Below, in pieces: positions 36,780 to 44,534 of a stretch of DNA of 64,000 nucleotides. Position numbers and translations under genes: made by a program. Positions within the stretch are counted from its first letter, which is position 1. Each line of letters begins with the position of its first letter. The DNA is from an uncultured Erythrobacter sp. (GTDB lineage Bacteria; Pseudomonadota; Alphaproteobacteria; Sphingomonadales; Sphingomonadaceae), in contig CANMIS010000001.1 in assembly GCA_947498065.1 (NCBI GenBank), forward strand, positions 434,001 to 498,000, read 5' to 3'. Under the pieces are notes generated by a model. It made no database searches. It was given only the letters and a program-made list of their open reading frames with translations, and had not been told where the DNA came from.

Positions 36780-36883
36780 CAAAAGTCACACTTTGCGCGC
36801 ACTCCGACGCGGAAAAGCGTTTTATGACAATACTTTATGTCAAAAGTCACACTTTTGAAAATGCGAAATGCGTTCCAAACCGC
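36780..36883 (+). repeat. Two-copy spaced element, copy A
   Basis: The element holds CAAAAGTCACACTTT at 36780, the palindrome CAAAAGTCACACTTTTG at 36841-36857 and AAATGCGTTCCAAACCGC at 36866-36883. The block starts are 61 and 25 bases apart. Exactly the same blocks and spacings occur on the minus strand at 42529-42426. The part between the first two blocks is hardly conserved, while the last 43 bases are about 85% identical. It ends 74 bases before the GGDEF 3 start. Confidence 0.75.
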
Positions 36884-36957
36884 CCTCGCGATGCCAAAGG
36901 CTTTACGCCGCTTTAACCAAACTTGGGGCATAGGCGGGTGCGTAACGGGGAGCATTC

Positions 36958-38175
36958 ATGCGCGACGCCATTCTCGGCTTGGTCAATCCATTGATCGCAC
37001 TGATTATTGCGACGACGTTCTTCGCCATATGGCTGAAGGACCGGCAGCGCAGTGAGGTATTCGCGTTTGCCTTGGCCTATGTCGCGCTTGGGATTGGCTT
37101 CCTCTGGTCACAGCTCGCGCCGCTCGATGCCGGGCGAGTGTTGTTGAACCTTACTAACATCCCCTACTTCGCTGGCACCTGGCTGATCGCTTGGGGAGCG
37201 ACCAAGCGGGTTGGTAGCAGCGTCTCAGCGCCGCTGATGCTGATAATTGGGATTATCGGTGCTGCTCTGCTGATTCCAAACCACGTGTTCGATGCCTACA
37301 CCAATGTGCAGCTCTACATCTCCAACACCGTCTATGGCCTGATGTTCATGCTCGCCGCGCAAGCCACAGCTGCCCGGCGCAAAGACAATATCGCGAATGA
37401 AGTCGTGTTCTGGATGCTGGCGGTTACCTCAGTGCAGTTCTTCGTGCGCCCTAGCATCGCCTTCATGATCGAAGGTGCGCTGCCTTATGAAGGCTATCAT
37501 CAATCGATCTACTACTCGATCCTCAACGCCGTTGTGGCGGTAAACTCGCTGGGGCTGGCAATCGCGCTGGTCACAGCCTGTGTGTTCGACCGCTTCAATG
37601 AAGAGCGCGAGGTCAACACTCGCGATCCATTGTCAGGCTTGCTGTCGCGCCGCCCGTTTGAGACAGCTGTTGATGAGGCCTTCGCACGCTCAGAGCAGGA
37701 AAACGTACCATTGTCGCTGGTCGTCGGCGACCTTGATCACTTCAAGCAGGTCAACGACCTATGGGGCCATCAGGCCGGTGACCGCGCGATCTCAGAATTT
37801 GGGCAAATGCTCGCTGGCACTGTGCGTGACTGCGATGTTGTTGGCCGCATTGGCGGCGAAGAGTTCTGCCTGCTGGTTTGGGACGCTGATGAAGAGATCG
37901 CCGCTCGCCTAGCGGAACGCCTCCGCATCAAGACGACCTATCTGCAGATCGCTGAGGACAGGCTCGATGTGCGTCTGACAGCCAGCTTTGGAGTTGCCGA
38001 GAGGCGGCCCGCCGAGGACTATCGCTCGCTGTTCAACCGCACGGACAAGGCGCTTTACCAAGCCAAGCAAAACGACCGCAATTGTGTTGTATGTGCTGAG
38101 AGTTCTGGTGGTGACGAAGCCAAGCAAACTGAAACAATCGAAGCGATCGAGACGCGCTCGGCTGAGGCCGGGTAA
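36958..38175 (+). CDS. Diguanylate cyclase with N-terminal membrane region (GGDEF 3)
   Basis: A 405-aa membrane diguanylate cyclase, the third close paralogue of the family at 30902 and 32250. The N-terminal part starts with RDAILGLVNPLIALIIATTF and has six or seven TM segments. The C-terminal part has VVGDLDHFKQVNDLWGHQAGD, GRIGGEEFCLLVWD and an RxxD site (RDCD), so it should be active and product-inhibited. GGGGAG precedes the ATG. The conserved element 36780-36883 lies just upstream. Confidence 0.93.
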   Translation: MRDAILGLVNPLIALIIATTFFAIWLKDRQRSEVFAFALAYVALGIGFLWSQLAPLDAGRVLLNLTNIPYFAGTWLIAWGATKRVGSSVSAPLMLIIGIIGAALLIPNHVFDAYTNVQLYISNTVYGLMFMLAAQATAARRKDNIANEVVFWMLAVTSVQFFVRPSIAFMIEGALPYEGYHQSIYYSILNAVVAVNSLGLAIALVTACVFDRFNEEREVNTRDPLSGLLSRRPFETAVDEAFARSEQENVPLSLVVGDLDHFKQVNDLWGHQAGDRAISEFGQMLAGTVRDCDVVGRIGGEEFCLLVWDADEEIAARLAERLRIKTTYLQIAEDRLDVRLTASFGVAERRPAEDYRSLFNRTDKALYQAKQNDRNCVVCAESSGGDEAKQTETIEAIETRSAEAG

Positions 38176-38188
38176 AATTCGACGCAGG

Positions 38189-38779
38189 CTATGGCGAGAT
38201 CCAGCCGCTTTCCCACTCATCACCGGACCTGACAAACTGCGCACGCTGGTGGCCGGTGTGCGCCAGGTACAGCCAGTCAGCCTCGGCAATGTCAAACAAC
38301 AGCACCGCGAAGTTAGGCCGCGCAGGGATCACTTGCTCATTGGTGGGCTCCACGCCTTCAAATTCAGGAGGCAGGCCGCTGGTGGATTCCTCGGAGGCAG
38401 CGCCCGGCCCCTCCCCGAGGTAACAACGCTTGGCAAAATTGATGCTGCTCGCCCATGCGCGGTCGACCACTTCGCCTTCGCGAACGATGCGCCCTGTCCC
38501 TCGCAGCCGGACCTGTATCTTAGCGCCTTTGTCATAAAGCAGAACAGCCATGCGCGGATCCGCTTCGATCGCGGCCACCTTTGGCGCGCGATTATCAGTG
38601 TGGAACCTGAGCGTCCATGCATCGCCATCAAATTCGCGCAGCACCATCGTGCGCGCGTCAACATCGCTGGTCACAACGCAGGGCGTGTGCATCGCCTGCC
38701 TGCGATCCTTGGCTGCTCTCACCAATTGGCGTTTCAGGTCATTGCGGACGTCATCGAGCGTTTCAAACATGCGCTGCAT
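38189..38779 (-). CDS. Pyridoxamine 5'-phosphate oxidase-like FMN-binding protein
   Basis: A 196-aa protein of the PNPOx-like split-barrel family. It shows VVTSDVDARTMVLREFDGD, LRFHTDNRAPKVAAIEADPR and MAVLLYDKGAKIQVRLRGTG, which form the FMN-binding face, and a C-terminal barrel strand. The length and tail differ from true PdxH, so it is probably a related flavin or F420-type reductase of unknown substrate. An ATG at 38770 is an equally good start. Confidence 0.8.
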   Translation of the reverse strand: MQRMFETLDDVRNDLKRQLVRAAKDRRQAMHTPCVVTSDVDARTMVLREFDGDAWTLRFHTDNRAPKVAAIEADPRMAVLLYDKGAKIQVRLRGTGRIVREGEVVDRAWASSINFAKRCYLGEGPGAASEESTSGLPPEFEGVEPTNEQVIPARPNFAVLLFDIAEADWLYLAHTGHQRAQFVRSGDEWESGWISP

Positions 38780-38946
38780 TTGGGGGAAATGCGCGGGAGG
38801 TCAATCCCCTGCTGCATTCATGTTCATAACCTCTAACATGAACGTAGCCCTAAACAAGTGGTTAAGTTACGATACAGCGACTCGTCCGTATAAGAGGGCA
38901 TATCAACGCAGCCGTAGGTGGTGGAACGGCGACCAAGGAGGCATTT

Positions 38947-39918
38947 ATGTACCTGACAAAATTGCTCAAAGGTAGCGCGCTTTCCGCCCTCGCCGTAGCG
39001 ATGGCTATGACCGCCCTGCCCGCTGAAGCCGAAGCGCAAAGCCGCGGCTTTGAAAATCGCGGGGAGCAGATGCAGGCTCGCCAAAACCAGCGCAGTGAGC
39101 GCCGCGCAAACCGCGGCCAAGCTCGCGGCGAACGCCGAGGCAATCGCCAGGAAGCTCGCAGTGAGCGACGCGGCGAGCGCCGGGAAGCACGGCGTGAAGT
39201 CCGCACCGACAACCGCGAGTTCCGCCAGACTCAACGCCAGGCTCGTGAAGCCCCTGCAAGGGCTCGCAACGAACGTCGTGCTGAGAGGCGCGGTGAACGC
39301 CGGGCCGAACGCAGGCAGGATCGCCGTGTAGAGCGCCGCACCGAACGCAGAGCGGATCAACGTGCAGACCGCCGGGCTGATCGCAGAGCCGATCGCCGCG
39401 GAGCATATCGTGATGGTCGGCGCGATGGCCGCCGGGCAGAGCGCCGTGATCAGCGCCGCGAATACCGCGACAATCGCCGTGGTTACCGCGACGGCCGCAG
39501 AGGCTACCGTGACGGACGCCGCGATGGCTACCGTGATGGTCGGCGCGGATATCGCAATGAACGCCGCGGCTATCGCAACGGCTACCGCGCTGGAATTCGC
39601 GATCACCGCAGGTGGAACCGTCAGTGGCGCAAGCACAATCGCTACAATTGGTACAACCACAGACGCGCCAATCGCAGCATCTTTCGCCTGGGCCGGTATT
39701 ACTCGCCCTATCGCAGCTATCGCTATAGCCGCTTGAGCATCGGTTTTTACCTCGACAGCCTGTTCTTCTCGTCGCGGTATTACATCAACGATCCATGGCG
39801 CTATCGCCTGCCAGAGGTCTACGGTCCGTATCGCTGGGTCCGCTATTATGATGATGCGGTTTTGGTCGATACCTACACCGGTGAAGTGGTCGATGTGATC
39901 TACGACATCTTCTGGTGA
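38947..39918 (+). CDS. RcnB-like secreted protein with arginine-rich repeats
   Basis: A 323-aa exported protein. After a signal peptide (SALAVAMAMTALPAEAEAQS) come about 180 residues of arginine-rich repeats such as RADRRADRRADRR and RRGYRDGRRGYRDGRRDGY, then a Tyr/Arg-rich region and a C-terminal RcnB-type domain (YGPYRWVRYYDDAVLVDTYTGEVVDVI). Such proteins are common in sphingomonads; a role in metal homeostasis is known only for E. coli RcnB. The repeat gives the opposite strand a long spurious frame. AAGGAGG precedes the ATG and a strong terminator follows. Confidence 0.8.
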   Translation: MYLTKLLKGSALSALAVAMAMTALPAEAEAQSRGFENRGEQMQARQNQRSERRANRGQARGERRGNRQEARSERRGERREARREVRTDNREFRQTQRQAREAPARARNERRAERRGERRAERRQDRRVERRTERRADQRADRRADRRADRRGAYRDGRRDGRRAERRDQRREYRDNRRGYRDGRRGYRDGRRDGYRDGRRGYRNERRGYRNGYRAGIRDHRRWNRQWRKHNRYNWYNHRRANRSIFRLGRYYSPYRSYRYSRLSIGFYLDSLFFSSRYYINDPWRYRLPEVYGPYRWVRYYDDAVLVDTYTGEVVDVIYDIFW

Positions 39919-39954
39919 TCGCCTGACACAGCAGACTTTCTGCCGCTATCAAAG

Positions 39955-39988
39955 CCCCCGCTCGCAGCAATGCCAGCGGGGGTTTTCT
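39955..39988 (+). terminator. Rho-independent terminator after the RcnB-like gene
   Basis: CCCCCGCT (39955-39962) pairs with AGCGGGGG (39975-39982) around a 12-base loop and is followed by TTTTCTT. It lies 36 bases after the stop at 39918 and should end the RcnB-like transcript. Confidence 0.85.
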
Positions 39989-40035
39989 TGTGCGGCATTG
40001 GCTGGCAAATAGCCGTTTCACGAACGAGTAAAGCA

Positions 40036-40704
40036 ATGACCTTAGCCAGCACCATTCCCGATCAAGACGCCCTGAAACGTGTGGGCGAAAGCGTGCGCCA
40101 ACGCTTGGCCTCCGATCCCGGCGTTTATCCGATTGAGACCGACAAACTCGAACTGTTTGCTGTTGGCGATTTCCTGACAAAGGCGGAATGCGATCGCCTT
40201 TGCATGATGATCGATATGATTGCCCGGCCATCGGCGCTGCATGAACAGGACTATGCCAGCGGTTTTCGCACCTCCTATTCCGGCGATCTTGATCCCTATG
40301 ACAGCTTCGTCAAAAGCATAAGCCGCAGGATCGACGATCTCATGGGCATGAAGCCTGAAATCGGTGAAGCGATCCAAGGCCAGCGCTATCTTGAAGGCCA
40401 GCAGTTCAAGCCGCACAACGACTGGTTCTACACCTCAGAGAAGTACTGGCAGAACGAGCGCAAACGCGGCGGACAGCGCAGCTGGACTTCGATGGTGTTC
40501 CTCAACACGGTCGAGGAAGGCGGAGAGACTCACTTCACCGAGGCTGGCCTCAAGATTGAGCCGAAACCCGGCGTGCTCCTTCTGTGGAACAACGCTTTGC
40601 CCGATGGCAGCCCGAATGAGGGGACAATGCACGCCGGCACCCCTGTTACTAAAGGCTCCAAGTACATCATCACCAAATGGTATCGCACACGCACTTGGAA
40701 GTAG
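40036..40704 (+). CDS. Prolyl 4-hydroxylase-like 2-oxoglutarate/Fe(II) dioxygenase
   Basis: A 222-aa cytoplasmic dioxygenase of the P4Hc type. The Fe(II) ligands are H and D in FKPHNDWFY and a distal H in TMHAGTPVTKG, followed by the 2-oxoglutarate-binding Lys in KGSKYIITKWYR. Protein substrates of bacterial members are mostly unknown (EF-Tu in one case, from memory). ATG 40036 is chosen because the frame from 39970 runs through the terminator of the previous gene. Confidence 0.88.
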   Translation: MTLASTIPDQDALKRVGESVRQRLASDPGVYPIETDKLELFAVGDFLTKAECDRLCMMIDMIARPSALHEQDYASGFRTSYSGDLDPYDSFVKSISRRIDDLMGMKPEIGEAIQGQRYLEGQQFKPHNDWFYTSEKYWQNERKRGGQRSWTSMVFLNTVEEGGETHFTEAGLKIEPKPGVLLLWNNALPDGSPNEGTMHAGTPVTKGSKYIITKWYRTRTWK

Positions 40705-40757
40705 GAAAGGCGTTTTGGTGGAGCCGCCTAGCCGCCTACTGGGTGGCTATGGCCGTT

Positions 40758-42365
40758 TCAACTACGCCCCAAGGCCTCTGCGATCAGCTTGCGGCTGTTC
40801 TCAATTCCATACAGCGCGATGAAGCTGCCCATGCGCGGCCCCTGCTCACTGCCTAGCAGCGTCTCATACAGAGCGCGGAACCAATCGCGCAGGTTCTCAA
40901 ATCCGAACTCTTCGCGTTTGCCAATCTCATAGACGCTGGTCTGGAGGTCTTCCGCGCTGGTGCCCGGAGCCGCTGCGGCCAAAGCCTCGTCCAGCGCCCG
41001 CAAGGCCTCCGCCTCAGTCGCAGTTGGCGCGCGCTTGTTCAGTGTCGGCACGATGAAGTCACGCGTGTATGCAACGGCGGCATCGATCATCGCATCAATC
41101 GCCGGATTTGCGACGGGCGCACCCAGATAGCTTTCGAGATATTCCGCAACGTTCTGCGCGCTCGCCTCTGCGCCCAGTACGCTGGCAAGGTTCAGCAGCA
41201 GTCCGAACGTCACTGGCACAGTGTCACCTGCACCCGGTGCATCAGGTGTCGCCAGGCTCTCATTCGCGCGCAGCAAGTGCCACGCCGGATTGCCCAGCTG
41301 CTTGTCCAGCGGCTGTTCGGCCAGGCGCTCGCGGAACTGCCAATAGTCATCGACCGCGCGCGGGATCACTCCAACATGCAGCTGCTTGGCGCTCTTGGGA
41401 TTGGGGAAGATGTAGAAGCCGAGGCTCTCCTCCGTCCCATATTCTAGCCATTGCTCAATCGTCAGGCCATTGCCCTTGGACTTCGAGATCTTCTCGCCAT
41501 TCTCATCGAGGAACAGTTCGTAGATCAGCCCTTCCGGCTTGTTACCGCCCAGAACGCGCGCAATCTTGCCCGATTGCACGCCGGTGTCGGTCAGGTCCTT
41601 GCCGTACATCTCATAGTCGACGCCCTGCGCGACCCAGCGCATCGCAAAGTCGACTTTCCATTGCAGCTTGGCTTTGCCGCCCAGCGCGCTCTGCTCGATG
41701 ACGCTGCCGTCTTCATCAGTGAAGCGGATCAGCCCTGCGCTTGCATCGACCACTTCGACCGGCACTTGCAGCACCACGCCAGTCGTCGGGCTGATCGGCA
41801 TGATCGGCGAATAGGTCGCCGCCCGCTCCGCCCGCAAGGTCGGCAGCATGATGTCGAGAATGTCCTGATTGTGCGCGAGCACGTTCTTCAGCGCATCGTC
41901 AAACGCGCCGCTGTTGTAGCGATCAGAGGCAGCCACAAACTCATACTCAAACCCAAACCGGTCCAGGAACGCGCGCAGCATCGCATTGTTGTGATGCGCA
42001 AAGCTCTCATACTTCTCAAACGGATCGGGAATGCACGACAGCGGCTTACCCAGATGTTCGGTCAGCATCGCCTGATTGGGCAGATTGTCGGGCACCTTGC
42101 GCAGGCCGTCCATATCATCCGAGAACGCGACCAGCCGCGTTACCTGCCCGGTCAGCGCTTCATAGGCGCGCCGCACGAAGGTGGTGCGCAGCACCTCTTG
42201 GAACGTGCCAATATGCGGCAAGCCCGATGGACCATAGCCGGTTTCAAACAGAACTGGCTCGCCGTTCGGTTTACCATTCCGCAGCCGTTTAGCGAGGCGC
42301 TGAGCTTCTTGAAAAGGCCAAGCCTTGGAGGAACGAGCGGCGTCTTGAAGTGCAGTGTCTGTCAT
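40758..42365 (-). CDS. lysK: Lysyl-tRNA synthetase, class I
   Basis: A 535-aa class I LysRS, the form used by alphaproteobacteria and archaea instead of class II LysS. The HIGH-like motif is PSGLPHIGTFQEV and the KMSKS-like motif is KISKSKGNG. The zinc-rich segments of archaeal forms are not evident. ATG 42365 (MTDTALQDAARSSKAWPF) is chosen; the frame is open to 42488 but includes repeat copy B. No other LysRS is in the window. Confidence 0.95.
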   Translation of the reverse strand: MTDTALQDAARSSKAWPFQEAQRLAKRLRNGKPNGEPVLFETGYGPSGLPHIGTFQEVLRTTFVRRAYEALTGQVTRLVAFSDDMDGLRKVPDNLPNQAMLTEHLGKPLSCIPDPFEKYESFAHHNNAMLRAFLDRFGFEYEFVAASDRYNSGAFDDALKNVLAHNQDILDIMLPTLRAERAATYSPIMPISPTTGVVLQVPVEVVDASAGLIRFTDEDGSVIEQSALGGKAKLQWKVDFAMRWVAQGVDYEMYGKDLTDTGVQSGKIARVLGGNKPEGLIYELFLDENGEKISKSKGNGLTIEQWLEYGTEESLGFYIFPNPKSAKQLHVGVIPRAVDDYWQFRERLAEQPLDKQLGNPAWHLLRANESLATPDAPGAGDTVPVTFGLLLNLASVLGAEASAQNVAEYLESYLGAPVANPAIDAMIDAAVAYTRDFIVPTLNKRAPTATEAEALRALDEALAAAAPGTSAEDLQTSVYEIGKREEFGFENLRDWFRALYETLLGSEQGPRMGSFIALYGIENSRKLIAEALGRS

Positions 42366-42425
42366 AGCACGCCCGCATATGAGGATGGCGCCAGACAACG
42401 CAAGCGATTGTGCAGTTTGGCGCGC

Positions 42426-42529
42426 GCGGCTTGGAACGCATTTACGAATTCCAAAAGTGTGACTTTTGGTGCAAACACATGAAAACACGTCACTTTCAAG
42501 CAGAGCGCGTTCAAAATGTGTGACTTTTG
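42426..42529 (-). repeat. Two-copy spaced element, copy B
   Basis: On the minus strand, CAAAAGTCACAC starts at 42529, the palindrome CAAAAGTCACACTTTTG at 42468 and AAATGCGTTCCAAGCCGC at 42443. Spacings of 61 and 25 bases match copy A exactly. The element ends 60 bases before the lysK start, in the same orientation as that gene. The remaining space 42530-42722 up to GGDEF 4 shows no gene or clear site. Confidence 0.75.
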
Positions 42530-42722
42530 CATGATTTGCGCTGTTCCAACGAATTCGCGCCCCGCCTCAGCAGAGGCAGATAGCGGTCCAATAACACAGA
42601 ATTACAGCGATCGGCGGATGTAGGACAGGGCAACAAATTGCGCTGCTATCCAAACCCATCTTTTTCCGCGGTAACCTCTGATTTACCACGATAACTAGGC
42701 ATCTTCGCAACCAAAGCGGCCT

Positions 42723-43913
42723 ATGTATTTCTCCATGTCGGGCACGAGTGCATTCTTCATTCTGATCCCAGCGATGTATTTGTTGTTCACGCTGGCTCTG
42801 GCGGTGATCGGTTTTGCCGAGCGCCGGCTTGTCTCTGCGCGTTGGGCGGCTTTGGGCTTTTTCGTCGCCTTTACCTCGATTTTGGTCGATGGATATCGCG
42901 ATCCCACGGGCAGCGAATGGCTCGGCTGGTATGCGGTCGCGACCCATTATCTGCCGCTGCTGATCATGACCCAGGCGTTCCTTTCGCGCCATGGACGCAA
43001 AACTACGAATTTCGCGATCGCGCTAACGATTTTTGCCGCGATCTACGTCATGCCCGGCATGGCATGGACGCCGCCAAACTGGTTGCGCGGAGTGTTTGTG
43101 CAGGGCGCCTGCGCGACAATCATCGCCGCCGCCCTGCCTCAGCTATGGCAGTACCGAAAAAAGTCTCTGGTCGATGTGATCGCGTTTTTCACGATCCTCG
43201 CCGCCGCGCTATCCTATTTGGGACGGACAATCGCGGTTGGCCTCAATCCGATTGGCGAAACGCCGGATGAGATGATCGCGTTCTACGAAGGGCTCAATCT
43301 GATCTTCCAATCGGCCAGCGCACTGATGGGCATGTCGCTGGGCATCGTGCTGGTCATGACGATCGGATACGACATGGTCCGCGGGCGCATGGAAGAGGGC
43401 GAGATCGATCCACTCACCATGCTCGGCAACCGCCGCAAGCTCGATCGCAAAATCGCGCTCGATAAAGCCGGTCGCCGGTCGTTCGGCGCGGTGATGGTGA
43501 TCGATCTTGATCACTTCAAACGGATCAATGACCGCTTCGGCCATGATGGCGGCGATGATGTGCTGCGCGCGGTTGGCAAGCGATTGAGCAGCCTGTTCGA
43601 CGGATTTGGCTATGTCTTTCGGGTCGGCGGCGAGGAGTTCGTTGTACTGATCGATGAGCAGCACGCGCGCGGCGTGTCATCGCTGGCTCTCTCGGCACGC
43701 AAAGCCATATCAGAGCTCGAATTTGAGGGCTATCTCTCACGCGCCAAAGTGACCGCCAGCGTCGGTTTCCATGTGCGTGTGGGCAAGGACGGCGTGCAGG
43801 ACGCCATGCAATGCGCCGACCAAGCGCTCTATTGTGCGAAGAACGACGGGCGCGACCGAGTGGTCGGCGCGGTCTACGAACGCGGCCTGCAAATTATGAA
43901 AGCCGTGGCGTAA
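42723..43913 (+). CDS. Diguanylate cyclase with N-terminal membrane region (GGDEF 4)
   Basis: A 396-aa membrane diguanylate cyclase. Its N-terminal TM region (FFILIPAMYLLFTLALAVIG ...) is unlike the other three. The catalytic domain has VMVIDLDHFKRINDRFGHDGGD and FRVGGEEFVVLIDEQ. Unlike the paralogues it has no RxxD five residues before the GGEEF loop (GYVFR is preceded by DGFG), so product inhibition through the I-site is unlikely. The start is not secure; a second ATG lies 12 bases on and no clear ribosome site is seen. Confidence 0.9.
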   Translation: MYFSMSGTSAFFILIPAMYLLFTLALAVIGFAERRLVSARWAALGFFVAFTSILVDGYRDPTGSEWLGWYAVATHYLPLLIMTQAFLSRHGRKTTNFAIALTIFAAIYVMPGMAWTPPNWLRGVFVQGACATIIAAALPQLWQYRKKSLVDVIAFFTILAAALSYLGRTIAVGLNPIGETPDEMIAFYEGLNLIFQSASALMGMSLGIVLVMTIGYDMVRGRMEEGEIDPLTMLGNRRKLDRKIALDKAGRRSFGAVMVIDLDHFKRINDRFGHDGGDDVLRAVGKRLSSLFDGFGYVFRVGGEEFVVLIDEQHARGVSSLALSARKAISELEFEGYLSRAKVTASVGFHVRVGKDGVQDAMQCADQALYCAKNDGRDRVVGAVYERGLQIMKAVA

Positions 43914-43958
43914 GGGCGCGCGATACGGCGGGACGAAGCTTCGCCCCTGATTAGCCGA

Positions 43959-44450
43959 CTACATTGAGCCAGCGATCTGAGCGATTTTGCCGTCGCGCAC
44001 GGTGTATTCTGAATAGCCGCAGCACAGTTCACCGCCATTCGCGAGGCGATAGCGCGTGGTGAGATACACATTCGGGCCGCTTATCCCGCTGTCCATAATC
44101 TCCAGCTTGGGCGCACCTGGCCGGAAATTGAGCGCATATAGCTTGCGCAGCTCTGCGCGGCCTTGGGCCGTTATGCCATTGACCGTCACGATCGCGTCAG
44201 GCGTAAAGCTATCAAGAAATCTATCGATATTGCCGGTGCGGTACGCGTTCACATGCGCCTGAATGGCGCGCGCATCCGCCGCCATGGCCGCTTCGGCGGC
44301 GGCAGCCGCGTCGCTGGCTGCATCCGTGCTCGCAGTGCTTTCTGCGTCGCCCGGCTGCGCATCCGCGCCTTCATTTTCGGCTGATTGCGCCCATGTGGCC
44401 GGACCCGTGATCAATAGACCCGCAGCGGCCAACCCCAGAAACTTGCGCAT
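43959..44450 (-). CDS. Exported NTF2-like/SnoaL-like protein
   Basis: A 163-aa exported protein. A signal peptide (FLGLAAAGLLITGPATWAQS) is followed by a low-complexity Ala/Asp/Ser linker (about 25-60) and an NTF2-like domain (AHVNAYRTGNIDRFLDSFTPDAIVTVNGITAQGRAEL ... YTVRDGKIAQIAG). The last four residues are AGSM. It is related in fold to 10721 but not close. Function unknown. A perfect GGAGGG site precedes the ATG. Confidence 0.78.
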   Translation of the reverse strand: MRKFLGLAAAGLLITGPATWAQSAENEGADAQPGDAESTASTDAASDAAAAAEAAMAADARAIQAHVNAYRTGNIDRFLDSFTPDAIVTVNGITAQGRAELRKLYALNFRPGAPKLEIMDSGISGPNVYLTTRYRLANGGELCCGYSEYTVRDGKIAQIAGSM

Positions 44451-44534
44451 AATTCCCTCCAGAACCCTCGAAACTGTGCGAGCTTGACGCGCAATCGTTT
44501 ACTTTTCGTTCTCGCTCCGACATTTCTCTGATCC

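Noticed and set aside
38833..39660. Long Ala/Val/Thr-rich frame on the minus strand
   Set aside because: It is the antisense shadow of the Arg-rich repeat gene: CGC/CGN codons read as GCG on the other strand. No ribosome site or family match.
41451..42482. 343-aa plus-strand frame opposite lysK
   Set aside because: Shadow of lysK. The C-terminal end runs into the repeated element copy B.
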